In this document: piece after piece, positions 8,422 through 16,812 of the stretch
Layout of the letters: each line of letters begins with the position of its first letter
How positions within the stretch are numbered: the first letter of the stretch is position 1
DNA from: Lysobacterales bacterium
GTDB taxonomy: Bacteria; Pseudomonadota; Gammaproteobacteria; Xanthomonadales; SZUA-36
Direction: 5' to 3'
Assembly: GCA_013001885.1 (NCBI GenBank)
Contig: JABDLD010000009.1
Span: 20,567-84,566 of the forward strand
DNA: 64,000 nt
Notes under the pieces: model-generated
What the model saw: the letters and a program-made list of their open reading frames with translations, nothing else
What the model was told of the DNA's origin: nothing
Databases searched by the model: none
Position numbers and translations under genes: made by a program

Positions 8422-9645
8422 CTATTCTCCAAAATCGTCAAACAGCACGTTTTCTTTTTCCACACCCAGGTCTTCGAGCAGCCGGGTGACCGCTGCGTTC
8501 ATCATCGGAGGGCCGCACAGGTAGTATTCGCAGTCCTCCGGCGCCGGGTGGTCTTTCAGGTAGTTTTCATACAGCACTTCGTGAATGAACCCGACCAACC
8601 CGGTCCAGTTGTCTTCAGGCAACGGGTCGGACAAGGCCAGGTGCCAGCTGAAATTTTCGTGTTTCGCCGCCAGCTCATCGAATTCTTCCCGGTAGAACGC
8701 TTCGCGCATACTGCGCGCCCCATACCAGAACGAGATGGTGCGGTTGCTCCTGAGTCGCTTGAGCTGATCAAAAATATGCGAGCGCATGGGCGCCATGCCG
8801 GCCCCGCCCCCGATGAACACCATTTCGTTATCGGTTTCCCGGGCCAAAAATTCGCCATAGGGCCCGGAGACCAGGACCTGGTCTCCGGGTTTGAGATTGA
8901 AAATGTACGAAGACATGATGCCTGTTGGCACATTCTTGTCCGATCCCGGCGGCGGGGTCGCGATGCGGACATTCAGCATGATGATGTCCTTTTCCTCGGG
9001 ATAACTGGCCATGGAATAAGCCCTCATCGTGGGTTCAGTCACCTTCGATTTGAGATTGAGCAGATCATACTGGACCCAGTCAGGCAGGTACTCTTCGCCG
9101 ATTTCAAAGTCCTCGTAACTCAGTTCATGCGGCGGGCATTCGATTTGAATGTAACCCCCCGCCTTGAATTCGATCAGTTCGCCGGGAGGCAATTCAAGTA
9201 CCAACTCCTTGATGAAAGTCGCAACATTGTCATTGGAACGGACCGTGCACTCCCATTTTTTGACCCCGAATATATCTTCCGCTACCTGGACCTCCATATC
9301 CTGTGTCACGCCGACCTGGCAGGCGAGTCTCTCACCTTCAGCCGCGTCCCTTTTGCTGATCAGGGACGCCTCGGTTGGCAGCAGGCTGCCCCCGCCGCTC
9401 GTTACCTTCACCCGGCACTGACCACAGGTTCCCCCGCCGCCGCAGGCGGACGGGACGTAAATTCTCGCGTCCGCCAGTGTGCCCAGCAGGCGGCCGCCTG
9501 CGGGGGCATTGATCTCCCGCTCCCCGTTAACCTTGATGACGACTCCGCCCTGGGGCACCAGCCGTGCCCGGATGAACAGGATCAGGATGACCAGCAACAC
9601 GAGAAGCGTAGTAAAAACGATGACGCTGTATAGGATTTCCTGCAT
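8422..9645 (-). CDS. nqrF: Na+-translocating NADH:quinone reductase subunit F
   Basis: The 407-residue NADH-oxidising subunit. It shows an N-terminal membrane helix (about 5-26), a [2Fe-2S] ferredoxin domain with Cys68, Cys74, Cys77 and Cys109 ([10 protein letters not shown] and LACQ), an FAD-binding domain with RAYSMASYP, and an NADH-binding domain with [11 protein letters not shown] and CGPPMMN. Electrons enter Na+-NQR here and pass from FAD to the 2Fe-2S centre. Length and motifs are normal for the family. It is sixth in the nqrABCDEF order on the minus strand. Confidence 0.97.
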   Translation of the reverse strand: MQEILYSVIVFTTLLVLLVILILFIRARLVPQGGVVIKVNGEREINAPAGGRLLGTLADARIYVPSACGGGGTCGQCRVKVTSGGGSLLPTEASLISKRDAAEGERLACQVGVTQDMEVQVAEDIFGVKKWECTVRSNDNVATFIKELVLELPPGELIEFKAGGYIQIECPPHELSYEDFEIGEEYLPDWVQYDLLNLKSKVTEPTMRAYSMASYPEEKDIIMLNVRIATPPPGSDKNVPTGIMSSYIFNLKPGDQVLVSGPYGEFLARETDNEMVFIGGGAGMAPMRSHIFDQLKRLRSNRTISFWYGARSMREAFYREEFDELAAKHENFSWHLALSDPLPEDNWTGLVGFIHEVLYENYLKDHPAPEDCEYYLCGPPMMNAAVTRLLEDLGVEKENVLFDDFGE

Positions 9646-9654
9646 CAGGCGTTC

Positions 9655-10263
9655 CTAAAAACTCAGGCCGGCTATGCCCATGAAGGCAAGAGAAATCAGC
9701 CCGGTCGTAATAAAGGTAATCCCGAGGCCCTCCAGGCCGGCCGGAACATCGCTGTATTTCATCTTTTCCCTGAGACCCGCCAGCATCACGATTGCCAGCG
9801 CCCAGCCAACGCCGGCGCCAAAACCAAATGCGACGCTCTCGATAAAGGCCAGGTCTCTCTGCACCATGAACAGGGAGGCGCCGAGAATGGCGCAGTTGAC
9901 CGTAAGCAGCGGCAAAAAAATGCCCAGGGTGTTGTACAGCGCCGGGAAAAACCGGTTCAGGACCATCTCCAGAATCTGGATCATCGCCGCAATCACGGCG
10001 ATTTGGCTGAGCAAACCCAGGAAGCTGAAATCCATATGCCCGAGATTGGCCCAGGCCAGCGCACCTTCACGCAGCACAAAGTTGTAAATCAGGTTGTTCA
10101 GCGGAACGCTAATGGTTTCAACCACAATCACCGCCACGCCGAGTCCGACCGTAGTCTTGACCTGCTTCGATACCGCCAGGAAGGTGCACATCCCGAGAAA
10201 ATAGGCCAGGGCGAGGTTTTCCAGGAATACCGCGCGGAAAAAGACATCGAAAAAAGCACCCAT
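9655..10263 (-). CDS. nqrE: Na+-translocating NADH:quinone reductase subunit E
   Basis: A 202-residue polytopic protein with six predicted helices. Cys26 ([10 protein letters not shown]) and Cys124 ([10 protein letters not shown]) correspond to the NqrE cysteines that, with those of NqrD, hold the intramembrane Fe centre between NqrF and NqrC. Its ATG at 10263 touches the nqrD stop codon, so translation is likely coupled. Confidence 0.97.
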   Translation of the reverse strand: MGAFFDVFFRAVFLENLALAYFLGMCTFLAVSKQVKTTVGLGVAVIVVETISVPLNNLIYNFVLREGALAWANLGHMDFSFLGLLSQIAVIAAMIQILEMVLNRFFPALYNTLGIFLPLLTVNCAILGASLFMVQRDLAFIESVAFGFGAGVGWALAIVMLAGLREKMKYSDVPAGLEGLGITFITTGLISLAFMGIAGLSF

Positions 10264-10919
10264 TAGCGTTTCTCCCGGTCAGGTAAAGGAGTGGGCTTGA
10301 AATCAGCATTTTCGTTCTGTTCCGGCTTCCAGCTGCGGATCACCCAGACCAGGAAACCAATAATGAAGAATGCGCTTGGCGGCAGCATCAACATCGCGTT
10401 CGGTTGATACAAACCGCCGTCCTGGACGAGTTCGAGGATTTTGTATCCCATCAGCGACCCGTTACCGAACAACTCGCGGATGACGGAAACGACGATCAGG
10501 ATGATGCTGTATCCCAGGCCATTGCCCAGGGCGTCCAGGATACTCGTGCCCACGCCGCATTTCATGGCACAGGCTTCCGCGCGACCAAGCACGATGCAGT
10601 TGGTTACGATCAGGGCGACATAGACACTCAGCGTTTTAGCCGCATCAGGCAAATAGGCCGTCAGCACCTGGTCAATTACCGCCACTGCTGATGCGATAAT
10701 GGTTATTTGCACGATCAGGCGGACACTTGACGGCAAGTGCTTCCGGATCAGGCTGATCGCAATATTGGTTATAACCAGAACCGAGGTGAGCGATACGCTC
10801 ATAATCAGCGAGGATGTAAGGGAATTGGTAATCGCCAGCGCTGAGCAAATGCCCAGCACATGCAGAGTGACAGGGTTTTCCGAAACCAGGGGCTTGATGA
10901 ATGTATCTTTTGCGGACAT
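10263..10919 (-). CDS. nqrD: Na+-translocating NADH:quinone reductase subunit D
   Basis: A 218-residue polytopic protein, paralogous to NqrE in inverted topology. Cys25 ([10 protein letters not shown]) and Cys108 ([13 protein letters not shown]) are the expected Fe ligands. The conserved [15 protein letters not shown] segment is intact. It abuts nqrC upstream and nqrE downstream with no spacer, as expected for a tightly coupled operon. Confidence 0.97.
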   Translation of the reverse strand: MSAKDTFIKPLVSENPVTLHVLGICSALAITNSLTSSLIMSVSLTSVLVITNIAISLIRKHLPSSVRLIVQITIIASAVAVIDQVLTAYLPDAAKTLSVYVALIVTNCIVLGRAEACAMKCGVGTSILDALGNGLGYSIILIVVSVIRELFGNGSLMGYKILELVQDGGLYQPNAMLMLPPSAFFIIGFLVWVIRSWKPEQNENADFKPTPLPDREKR

Positions 10920-11714
10920 TTAGTTCACCCTGCCGTTTTGGTCACGCAGTTCTTCGAGAAAATAACGGTATCCGTGCGGACCAAACCAATATTGCATCAT
11001 GGCCGTCACCGCGTCAGCGGTTACCGTGGCCCCGGTGAGGGCGTCTACCTCGTACAGCCAGGTTGACGAACCCGGCTCGACTTTTCCATGATTCACCGCA
11101 AACCGGAAGTCACCCGCCTCGTCGTAGACGCGCCGCCCCTTCCATTGCGCCTGCCAGTCAGGCCGCATGATCTGGTCACCCAGGCCGGGAGTCTCGTTCT
11201 GTTCGTAGAACGTGGCCGCGGCGATGGTGTTGAGGTCTGACTCCAGTGCGACATATCCATACATCATTGACCACATGCCGGTGCCTCTGACCGGTAGGAT
11301 GAGCCTGTCGAGCTCGCCATCTTCAAGCACCATGTAGACCGTTGCGAACCGGCTGCGACGCCCCAGGCTGGCGGCATCCAGGTCAGACGGAATGGCAATG
11401 CCAAGCTCGGCATTGTTGACCGCGCGGCGTTGGTCAAAAGAAAGCGGGTCGAGTTCATCGGTAAACGCTGCCCGGTCAATATCAACGACTTTCACATCCA
11501 TGCCGCGGTACAGCTCGAGCATTTCTTCATCGCTGGGCGTGACGCCCTTTTCAACCAGCCCGGTCAGTTTGATGATGTTCCTGCTGCGGTCCAGCATCTG
11601 GTTATTGAGCTGGATCGGGCGCAGGATCACCACCGCTGCCGACACCAGGGACGAACAGATCACAGCGGTCAATAACACGACCAGAAAGGCTTTTACCGGT
11701 GAGTCGTTAGTCAT
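10920..11714 (-). CDS. nqrC: Na+-translocating NADH:quinone reductase subunit C
   Basis: A 264-residue protein with one N-terminal membrane helix (about 8-30) and a periplasmic FMN-binding domain. The flavinylation site is intact: DALTGAT with the acceptor Thr230 matches the ApbE-recognised consensus. FMN here relays electrons from the Fe centre toward NqrB. It overlaps the end of nqrB by eight bases. This intact motif contrasts with NqrB in the same operon. Confidence 0.97.
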   Translation of the reverse strand: MTNDSPVKAFLVVLLTAVICSSLVSAAVVILRPIQLNNQMLDRSRNIIKLTGLVEKGVTPSDEEMLELYRGMDVKVVDIDRAAFTDELDPLSFDQRRAVNNAELGIAIPSDLDAASLGRRSRFATVYMVLEDGELDRLILPVRGTGMWSMMYGYVALESDLNTIAAATFYEQNETPGLGDQIMRPDWQAQWKGRRVYDEAGDFRFAVNHGKVEPGSSTWLYEVDALTGATVTADAVTAMMQYWFGPHGYRYFLEELRDQNGRVN

Positions 11715-12876
11715 CCGGCCCTCCGCTCAACCTGAGTCTGCGCCGCTTGATGTTTTTCTCGATGACGATGAAATCGATCAGCGGTGAGAACATGCTGGCC
11801 AGTAAAATGGCGAACATGACACCTTCGTAATAGGCTGGATTGCCAACCCTGATCAGAACCGTGAGCGCGCCGACGAACAGGCCAAAGCCCCAGCGCCCCG
11901 GATCGGTCATCGGACAGGTCACAGGATCAGTTGCGATGAACACGACTCCGAATACGAACCCCCCCAACACCAGGTGCCAGTACCAGGGCATTGAGAACAG
12001 TTCGTGGTTGGGCGCGATGGAATTGCAAATCAGCACCATGCCCATCATGCCGATAAAAGCGCCGAGCATGATGCGCCACGAGGCCATTCCGGTCCAGACC
12101 AGGAACCATCCGCCCAGCAGGGCAGCGAACGGCGAAGCCAGCCCAAAGGACCCGGGTTGATCCCCAAGAAAGACTTGCCAGAAGTCATAGCCCACGGAGG
12201 TGATCACTCCGACCCCTCCTTCATCCCGCACCAATTCCAGTACGGTCGGCTGATCATAGCCGGCAACCGGCACCCATGCCCCCGGCGAGTACATCAGGTC
12301 AGGATAGGAAAACACCAGAAAGGCCAGGCCGAGCAAAGCCGGGCTGACGAGATAACGCCCTGATCCACCATAGATCAGCTTGCCGACGACGACACCGAAG
12401 CTCATACCCAACACCACCTGGTAAATCGGAACCGTCGCCGGCAACAACAGGCAGTACAGCCAGGTGATGGCCAACAGGCCCTCATCCACCCGTTGTCGCC
12501 TGACGGTCGCAAAAAGGCTTTCCCAAAACGCGCCGGTCAACAGCGCCGTAAGGAACACCGGCACAAAATAAAGCAAGCCATGCACCAACGACCCCAGCAC
12601 GCTGTGAGGATTGAACCCAATTCCGGACTGGCTCAACAGCCAGGCGCGCCAGCCGGGGACCGACTCCAGCTGGAAATCCATGATCGCAAAATTGGTCTGG
12701 TGGCCCAGGCTCCACATGCCCACCAGCCAGGCTGGAATACTGGCAAAAACAAACGTGTTCCAGAGCCGCTGCACGTTGTTGGCGTCACGAATATGCGGGG
12801 CTGTGCGGGTGACGGTTCGGGAGGACCACATGAACCGGTCGACCAGGGTCAGAAAGTTTTTCACCAAAAGATTCAT
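11707..12876 (-). CDS. nqrB: Na+-translocating NADH:quinone reductase subunit B with a divergent FMN-attachment motif
   Basis: A 389-residue polytopic protein; ATG 12876 overlaps the nqrA TGA by one base (TGATG), with GAGAGGG upstream. Conserved landmarks include GGSGRYLVSPALLGLAF, MPWYWHLVLGGFVFG, IATDPVTCPMT and the basic end FIVIEKNIKRRR. NqrB normally carries covalent FMN on Thr in a [ST]GA[ST] motif within DGxSGAT. At the aligned place (residues 205-211, bases 12244-12264) this protein reads AGYDQPT: the Thr is kept but the consensus around it is lost. Whether it is flavinylated is therefore uncertain. Confidence 0.95.
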   Translation of the reverse strand: MNLLVKNFLTLVDRFMWSSRTVTRTAPHIRDANNVQRLWNTFVFASIPAWLVGMWSLGHQTNFAIMDFQLESVPGWRAWLLSQSGIGFNPHSVLGSLVHGLLYFVPVFLTALLTGAFWESLFATVRRQRVDEGLLAITWLYCLLLPATVPIYQVVLGMSFGVVVGKLIYGGSGRYLVSPALLGLAFLVFSYPDLMYSPGAWVPVAGYDQPTVLELVRDEGGVGVITSVGYDFWQVFLGDQPGSFGLASPFAALLGGWFLVWTGMASWRIMLGAFIGMMGMVLICNSIAPNHELFSMPWYWHLVLGGFVFGVVFIATDPVTCPMTDPGRWGFGLFVGALTVLIRVGNPAYYEGVMFAILLASMFSPLIDFIVIEKNIKRRRLRLSGGPDD

Positions 12877-14231
12877 CAACCCTCTCTTTCAATCTGGTTC
12901 AGGTTCAACCGGAGAAAAAGGCCGTAGTCAATTTTTGCCGGACAGACGAAAGCACACAACGCAACATCTTCTTCATCCAGCTCCAGGCAGCCCAGGTTCT
13001 GAGCCTGGTCCGTATCACTGACCAGCAATGCGCGAAAAAGCGGTGAAGGCAGGATATCCAGCGGCATGACTTTCTCGAACGCGCGCATTGCAATCATCCC
13101 GGTAAATCGTCCGTTCTGTGAAGTGGGCAATGCGAACCTGAAACGGTGGCCGGTTTTGCGCTTGAACGTCCTGGCGGCGCTATAGCGATGCGGAAGGATG
13201 TCTGTCCAGCCCATGAAGCGCCGGCCGCCGCCCTCTTCGATCACGGAAACCTGCTCGTGGTAGCGGCCCAGGTATGAAAGGTTTTTACCGGCAGCCCTGC
13301 CGCCGAGTACCGAGCCGGAAATCACCCGGCAGGAATCCGGATCCCGAATCTGCCCCCGGGTCAGATCTACAATGGACGCGCCAAGCCGGGTTCTGACAAG
13401 CCTTGGCTCAACGACGGACGCGCCGCTTATTGCCACGATTCTGTTGTAATCGATGACTCCGGAACGGAACAACTTACCGATTGCAATAATGTCGGGATAA
13501 CCGATATGCCAGACCACCCGATTCAGGCTCACCGGGTAGAGATGATGAATATGCGTTCCGGGAAGCCCGGCCGGATGGGGGCCTGCGAACCGCGCGATGC
13601 GCACGCCTTCCAGGTCCGGTAAAGCAATATCCCATTCCGGCGCCGTACAGAGATTGACGGTGCCGCGCGTCAACCGCGACATCACGTGTAGTCCGGCGGC
13701 AAAAGCGTCCGTTTCTGCCCGGATGGCTACCCTGGGGTCTGCCGCCAGCGGCCGGGTGTCCATCGCCGTGACGAAGATCGAGCGCGGCCGGCTCTGCGAG
13801 TGCGGAACCTGGCTGAACGGCCGGGTGCGAAAAGCGGGCCACAAGCCCGCCTGCAGCAACCGCGAAACAATTTCTTCCCGCAGCAGCCGATTGACTTGCT
13901 CTTCACTCAGCGCCTCAAAAACCGTTTCCTGCGTGTTGGAATCTTCGAGTTCGAGGACCACGGAATGTAATACCCGCCGGGCGCCCCGGTTGATCGAGAC
14001 GACCGTGCCTCTGCCGGGCGCGCAATACTGAACCGCCGGATCGCGCTTGTCGACGAACAGCGCCTGCAGCGGGCCAACTTTATCGCCTTCGGCAACCTGG
14101 AGGCGGGGTTTGATTCCCACGTAGTCAAGTCCACACAGAGCAACATGTTGGATCGGCGGAGAGGCCTTAACGGACTGCTCCGGTTCGCCTGCCAGCGGAA
14201 TATCCAGCCCCCTGGTGATACTGATTTGCAT
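12876..14231 (-). CDS. nqrA: Na+-translocating NADH:quinone reductase subunit A
   Basis: A 451-residue peripheral cytoplasmic subunit starting MQISITRGLDIPLAGEP, the characteristic NqrA opening, at ATG 14231. It contains the segments VALCGLDYVGIKPRL, GRGTVVSINRGARR and GLWPAFRTRPFSQVP typical of the family. NqrA contributes to the quinone site with NqrB. Only 10 bases separate it from the upstream hexaheme cytochrome gene, so the cytochrome and nqrABCDEF are probably co-transcribed. Confidence 0.97.
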   Translation of the reverse strand: MQISITRGLDIPLAGEPEQSVKASPPIQHVALCGLDYVGIKPRLQVAEGDKVGPLQALFVDKRDPAVQYCAPGRGTVVSINRGARRVLHSVVLELEDSNTQETVFEALSEEQVNRLLREEIVSRLLQAGLWPAFRTRPFSQVPHSQSRPRSIFVTAMDTRPLAADPRVAIRAETDAFAAGLHVMSRLTRGTVNLCTAPEWDIALPDLEGVRIARFAGPHPAGLPGTHIHHLYPVSLNRVVWHIGYPDIIAIGKLFRSGVIDYNRIVAISGASVVEPRLVRTRLGASIVDLTRGQIRDPDSCRVISGSVLGGRAAGKNLSYLGRYHEQVSVIEEGGGRRFMGWTDILPHRYSAARTFKRKTGHRFRFALPTSQNGRFTGMIAMRAFEKVMPLDILPSPLFRALLVSDTDQAQNLGCLELDEEDVALCAFVCPAKIDYGLFLRLNLNQIEREG

Positions 14232-14241
14232 GGCTGTGCCG

Positions 14242-14889
14242 CTACTGCCCTGATTCCGCGTGCCGCCCCTCCCTGTCAAACGCCTCGTGCACGTTGTGGC
14301 AGGTGCCGCAGGACAGCGCATCAAAGTTTATGTTTCTTTCTTCGAAGTGCTCGTGCTTCTGCAGAGCCTTGCGATGACAGCGGTTACAGGTCGCGACCTG
14401 CTGGTCGGCGTCGTGCATCGGGTCGGTCACCTCGTGGATCGAGTGACAGGTCGAGCAATTGATTGATTTGCGGTTGTGCGAACTGGATTGCCATTCGATC
14501 ACCGACCGGCCGCCCTTGTCTTCATGATGGCAGGCGAGGCAGGCTTCGACCTGCACATCCCGAGGTGAAAAGTTCGAACCGCGGCCGAAGTCGATCATCT
14601 TCGGAAAGCCGGCGCCGCCGTGTGCGCGCGATATATGGATGCTGCCGGGGCCATGACAGGCCTCACAACCCTGCGAGGCAAGCGGAGTGAACATGTTTTC
14701 GATGTTGCCGTGAACACTGTCTTTTAAGTTCCGCATTTTTTCGCCGGAATGACAACGCAGGCAGGCTTCAGCTCCTTTTTCGGTGTAAACCTGCTCTCGG
14801 TGGGTGCGGATGGGCTCGTCAGGCTGCTGCGCGACGGCCCAGCCCGGCAACGTGAACAACAGCAGAAGGGTCAGCAAGAAACATTTCAT
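14242..14889 (-). CDS. Periplasmic hexaheme c-type cytochrome (DmsE/cytochrome c3-like)
   Basis: A 215-residue protein (ATG 14889, with AGGAG about eight bases upstream) carrying a cleavable signal peptide (about 1-20, ending AVA). Six CXXCH heme-attachment motifs are visible: CLRCH (43-47), CEACH (75-79), CLACH (117-121), CSTCH (145-149), CNRCH (168-172) and CGTCH (194-198). Spacing resembles the DmsE/MtrA and cytochrome c3 group, but full-length DmsE proteins have ten hemes and about 330 residues. It is the first gene of the nqr transcription unit, which is unusual and suggests electron exchange between Na+-NQR or the quinone pool and a periplasmic carrier. Partner unknown. Confidence 0.9.
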   Translation of the reverse strand: MKCFLLTLLLLFTLPGWAVAQQPDEPIRTHREQVYTEKGAEACLRCHSGEKMRNLKDSVHGNIENMFTPLASQGCEACHGPGSIHISRAHGGAGFPKMIDFGRGSNFSPRDVQVEACLACHHEDKGGRSVIEWQSSSHNRKSINCSTCHSIHEVTDPMHDADQQVATCNRCHRKALQKHEHFEERNINFDALSCGTCHNVHEAFDREGRHAESGQ

Positions 14890-14991
14890 GGAATCAAGTC
14901 TCCTGGGTGTTTCCGAGACTCTTAAAGTGTAGTGAAAGACGCGCCGGTACACCCTGCGCTGGATCAACCAAAACCGATGTTTTTTATAGGA

Positions 14992-16077
14992 TTACCGTAT
15001 CTTGAGGGCGCGCTCGTACCAGGGCTTGCTGCGGTTTACGATTCGCACCACCGACAGCATCACCGGCACCTCGACCAGCACGCCCACGACGGTCGCCAGG
15101 GCGGCGCCGGACTGCAGTCCAAACAGGCTGATTGCTGCCGCAACGGCCAGTTCGAAGAAATTGCTGGCCCCGATCAAAGCGGAAGGCGCTGCGACGCAGT
15201 GCTGCACGCCCAGCTTGCGGTTGAGCCAATAGGCCAGCCCCGAGTTAAAATAGACCTGGATCAGGATGGGAATGGCCAACAGCAGGATGATCAGCGGTTT
15301 TTCAACGATTTGCTTGCCCTGGAAGCCGAACAACAATACCAGGGTCAGCAGGAGCGCGGACAACGAAACCGGGTGCATCCGGTCAAGCACACGCTGCAAA
15401 CGCGCCTGGCCTGCCTCGCCCCGGAGCAGGCGCGAACGCCAGATGCTCGCCGCGATTACCGGCAGAACGATGTAAAGCACTACCGAGAGCAACAGGGTGT
15501 CCCACGGTACGTGAATCGAAGAAATCCCCAGCAGCAGTGCAACAATGGGGGCGAAGGCAAACACCATGATCAGATCATTGAGGGCGACCTGCGAAAGCGT
15601 AAAACCAGGATGGCCGTCACTGAGATTGCTCCAGACAAACACCATCGCGGTGCAGGGCGCTGCCGCAAGCAGTATCAGACCCGCTATGTAGCTGTCCAGC
15701 TGATCTGCGGGCAGCCAACCGGCAAACAGGTTCCGAATGAAAAGCCAGGCCAGCAGGGCCATGGAGAACGGCTTGACGCCCCAGTTGATAAACAGCGTCA
15801 CGCCCACGCCTCTCCAGTGTTGCTTCACTTCAGCCAGAGAGTGAAAGTCAATCTTCAGCAGCATCGGCAGAATCATCAACCAGATCAGTACGGCTACAGG
15901 CAGATTGACGCGCGCGACTTCAATCGCGCCGAGGGTTTCGAACAGAGCGGGGAAAAATCGACCCAGCAAAATACCGACGGCGATACACAAAACCACCCAG
16001 ATACTCAGGTAACGCTCGAAGAAAGGCATGTTCGCCCCCGCTGCCCGGCGGCCGGTGGTCTCGCACTGAACGCTCAT
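14992..16077 (-). CDS. acr3: ACR3-family arsenite efflux transporter
   Basis: A 361-residue protein with about ten membrane helices. The conserved Cys in LAAAPCTAMVFVWSNL, and the segments VALNDLIMVFAFAPIVALLLG and GASNFFELAVAAAISLFG, are hallmarks of the ACR3 (ArsB-unrelated) arsenite/proton antiporters. ATG 16077 overlaps the arsC stop codon as ATGA, so the two are translationally coupled. Together they form a reduction-and-export pair. No arsR repressor gene is adjacent. Confidence 0.95.
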   Translation of the reverse strand: MSVQCETTGRRAAGANMPFFERYLSIWVVLCIAVGILLGRFFPALFETLGAIEVARVNLPVAVLIWLMILPMLLKIDFHSLAEVKQHWRGVGVTLFINWGVKPFSMALLAWLFIRNLFAGWLPADQLDSYIAGLILLAAAPCTAMVFVWSNLSDGHPGFTLSQVALNDLIMVFAFAPIVALLLGISSIHVPWDTLLLSVVLYIVLPVIAASIWRSRLLRGEAGQARLQRVLDRMHPVSLSALLLTLVLLFGFQGKQIVEKPLIILLLAIPILIQVYFNSGLAYWLNRKLGVQHCVAAPSALIGASNFFELAVAAAISLFGLQSGAALATVVGVLVEVPVMLSVVRIVNRSKPWYERALKIR

Positions 16078-16505
16078 GAATGAAACTGCCCGGCCAGTGT
16101 TTCCAGCAGGTTTTCAACGCGGCGCTTCACCTCATCCCGGGTTGCACGAAACTCAGCCATGATTTCTTCCTCACTGCCAACGGCTTTGGCCGGATCCGTC
16201 AGCGGCCAGTGCACTCTGGACGTGCCGGCAGGCAGGGCCGGGCACTGTTCATCCGCGTGGCCGCAGACCGTGACCACGATATCGGCCTGATGCAGCATTT
16301 CAGCATTGACGACCGTGGATTCCTGTCCGCTGATGTCGACCCCGGCCTCGCGCATCACCGCTATGGCACGTGGGTTCTTGCCGTGGGCCTCGATGCCGGC
16401 GGAAGCCGCATGAAAAGCCTTTCCGCCGAGAAATCGCGACCACCCCTCGGCCATTTGGGAGCGGCAGGAATTGCCGGTACACAGGTAAAGTATATTCACG
16501 GTCAT
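16074..16505 (-). CDS. arsC: Thioredoxin-coupled arsenate reductase, LMW-phosphatase fold
   Basis: A 143-residue protein. The N-terminal P-loop CTGNSCRS is the nucleophile motif of the low-molecular-weight phosphatase fold, and the later VCGHADEQCPALP supplies the second and third redox cysteines used in the thioredoxin-linked mechanism. It reduces arsenate to arsenite for export by the overlapping acr3 product. ATG 16505 is preferred over an in-frame 16544 start because GGGAG lies upstream at a suitable distance. It diverges from the ilvD leader across a 105-base region. Confidence 0.93.
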   Translation of the reverse strand: MTVNILYLCTGNSCRSQMAEGWSRFLGGKAFHAASAGIEAHGKNPRAIAVMREAGVDISGQESTVVNAEMLHQADIVVTVCGHADEQCPALPAGTSRVHWPLTDPAKAVGSEEEIMAEFRATRDEVKRRVENLLETLAGQFHS

Positions 16506-16554
16506 CTCGCTGGCTCCCTCCTTGCAATTCGCATCAAAGGTCATTATCGATCGG

Positions 16555-16567
16555 TTTTGTTACAAAA
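16555..16567. promoter_or_regulatory. 13-base perfect palindrome in the arsC/ilvD divergent region
   Basis: TTTTGT-T-ACAAAA is a perfect inverted repeat centred at 16561, six bases before the -35 box of the ilvD leader promoter and about 50 bases from the arsC start. The position fits an operator for either direction. No regulator gene is adjacent and the motif matches no operator I can name with confidence. Confidence 0.3.
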
Positions 16568-16573
16568 AACACC

Positions 16574-16601
16574 TTGACATGAAAAAAACGCTATGTATTA
16601 A
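16574..16601 (+). promoter_or_regulatory. Sigma70-type promoter for the ilvD-leuACD leader
   Basis: TTGACA (16574-16579) and TATTAA (16596-16601) are separated by 16 bases, close to consensus. A start of transcription would fall near 16608, only a few bases before the leader ORF ATG at 16611. Confidence 0.7.
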
Positions 16602-16610
16602 TCCGGCACT

Positions 16611-16757
16611 ATGTATCCGCGCGCAGAGAGTAAGGCAAAAGTATTACAGCCGTATGTCGGTGTCTCCACCCGGCGCGCTTCCAATCTTGCACTGAACCTC
16701 CTCCTGGGCGGCGGCACACTGCTGCTTCTCCTTACATTCGGAGCGGGTTCAAGCTAG
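16611..16757 (+). CDS. Leucine-rich leader peptide of the ilvD-leuACD operon (attenuator peptide)
   Basis: A 48-codon ORF ending in TAG 16755-16757. It encodes 11 leucines, ten of them within residues 26-41, including a run of five (37-41), using CTT, CTG and CTC codons. The context explains it: it lies directly behind the promoter and 24 bases ahead of an intrinsic terminator that precedes ilvD and leuA. This is the classical plan of a leader peptide whose ribosome stalls when charged leucyl-tRNA is scarce. No Shine-Dalgarno sequence is visible before ATG 16611, and the predicted transcript starts only about three bases upstream, so translation may be leaderless. A small membrane protein is the alternative reading, since the leucine run is hydrophobic. 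Confidence 0.75.
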   Translation: MYPRAESKAKVLQPYVGVSTRRASNLALNLLLGGGTLLLLLTFGAGSS

Positions 16758-16780
16758 AGGTTAAAACCAGACAGCAAAAG

Positions 16781-16812
16781 AAACCCGCAACGGAAATTGC
16801 GGGTTTTTTTTT
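16781..16812 (+). terminator. Intrinsic terminator (attenuator) upstream of ilvD
   Basis: A 10-base-pair perfect stem (16781-16790 with 16797-16806), a six-base loop and nine consecutive T residues (16804-16812). It stands 26 bases before the ilvD ATG, so it can only regulate readthrough into the operon. The left arm (AACCCGC, 16782-16788) is also complementary to GCGGGTT at 16743-16749 near the end of the leader ORF, giving an alternative antiterminator pairing. Confidence 0.9.

Noticed and set aside
8209..9633. A 474-codon open frame on the plus strand opposite nqrF
   Set aside because: It is antisense to a fully conserved nqrF and encodes a low-complexity His/Arg/Gln-rich product, typical of a shadow frame in GC-rich DNA.
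14242..14889. Calling the cytochrome a DmsE/MtrA decaheme protein
   Set aside because: Only six CXXCH motifs and 215 residues are present, and the reading frame is intact, so it is a genuine hexaheme protein.
14932..16083. A 383-codon open frame on the plus strand opposite acr3
   Set aside because: Composition (Gln, His, Arg rich) and exact overlap with a clear transporter show it to be a mirror of acr3.
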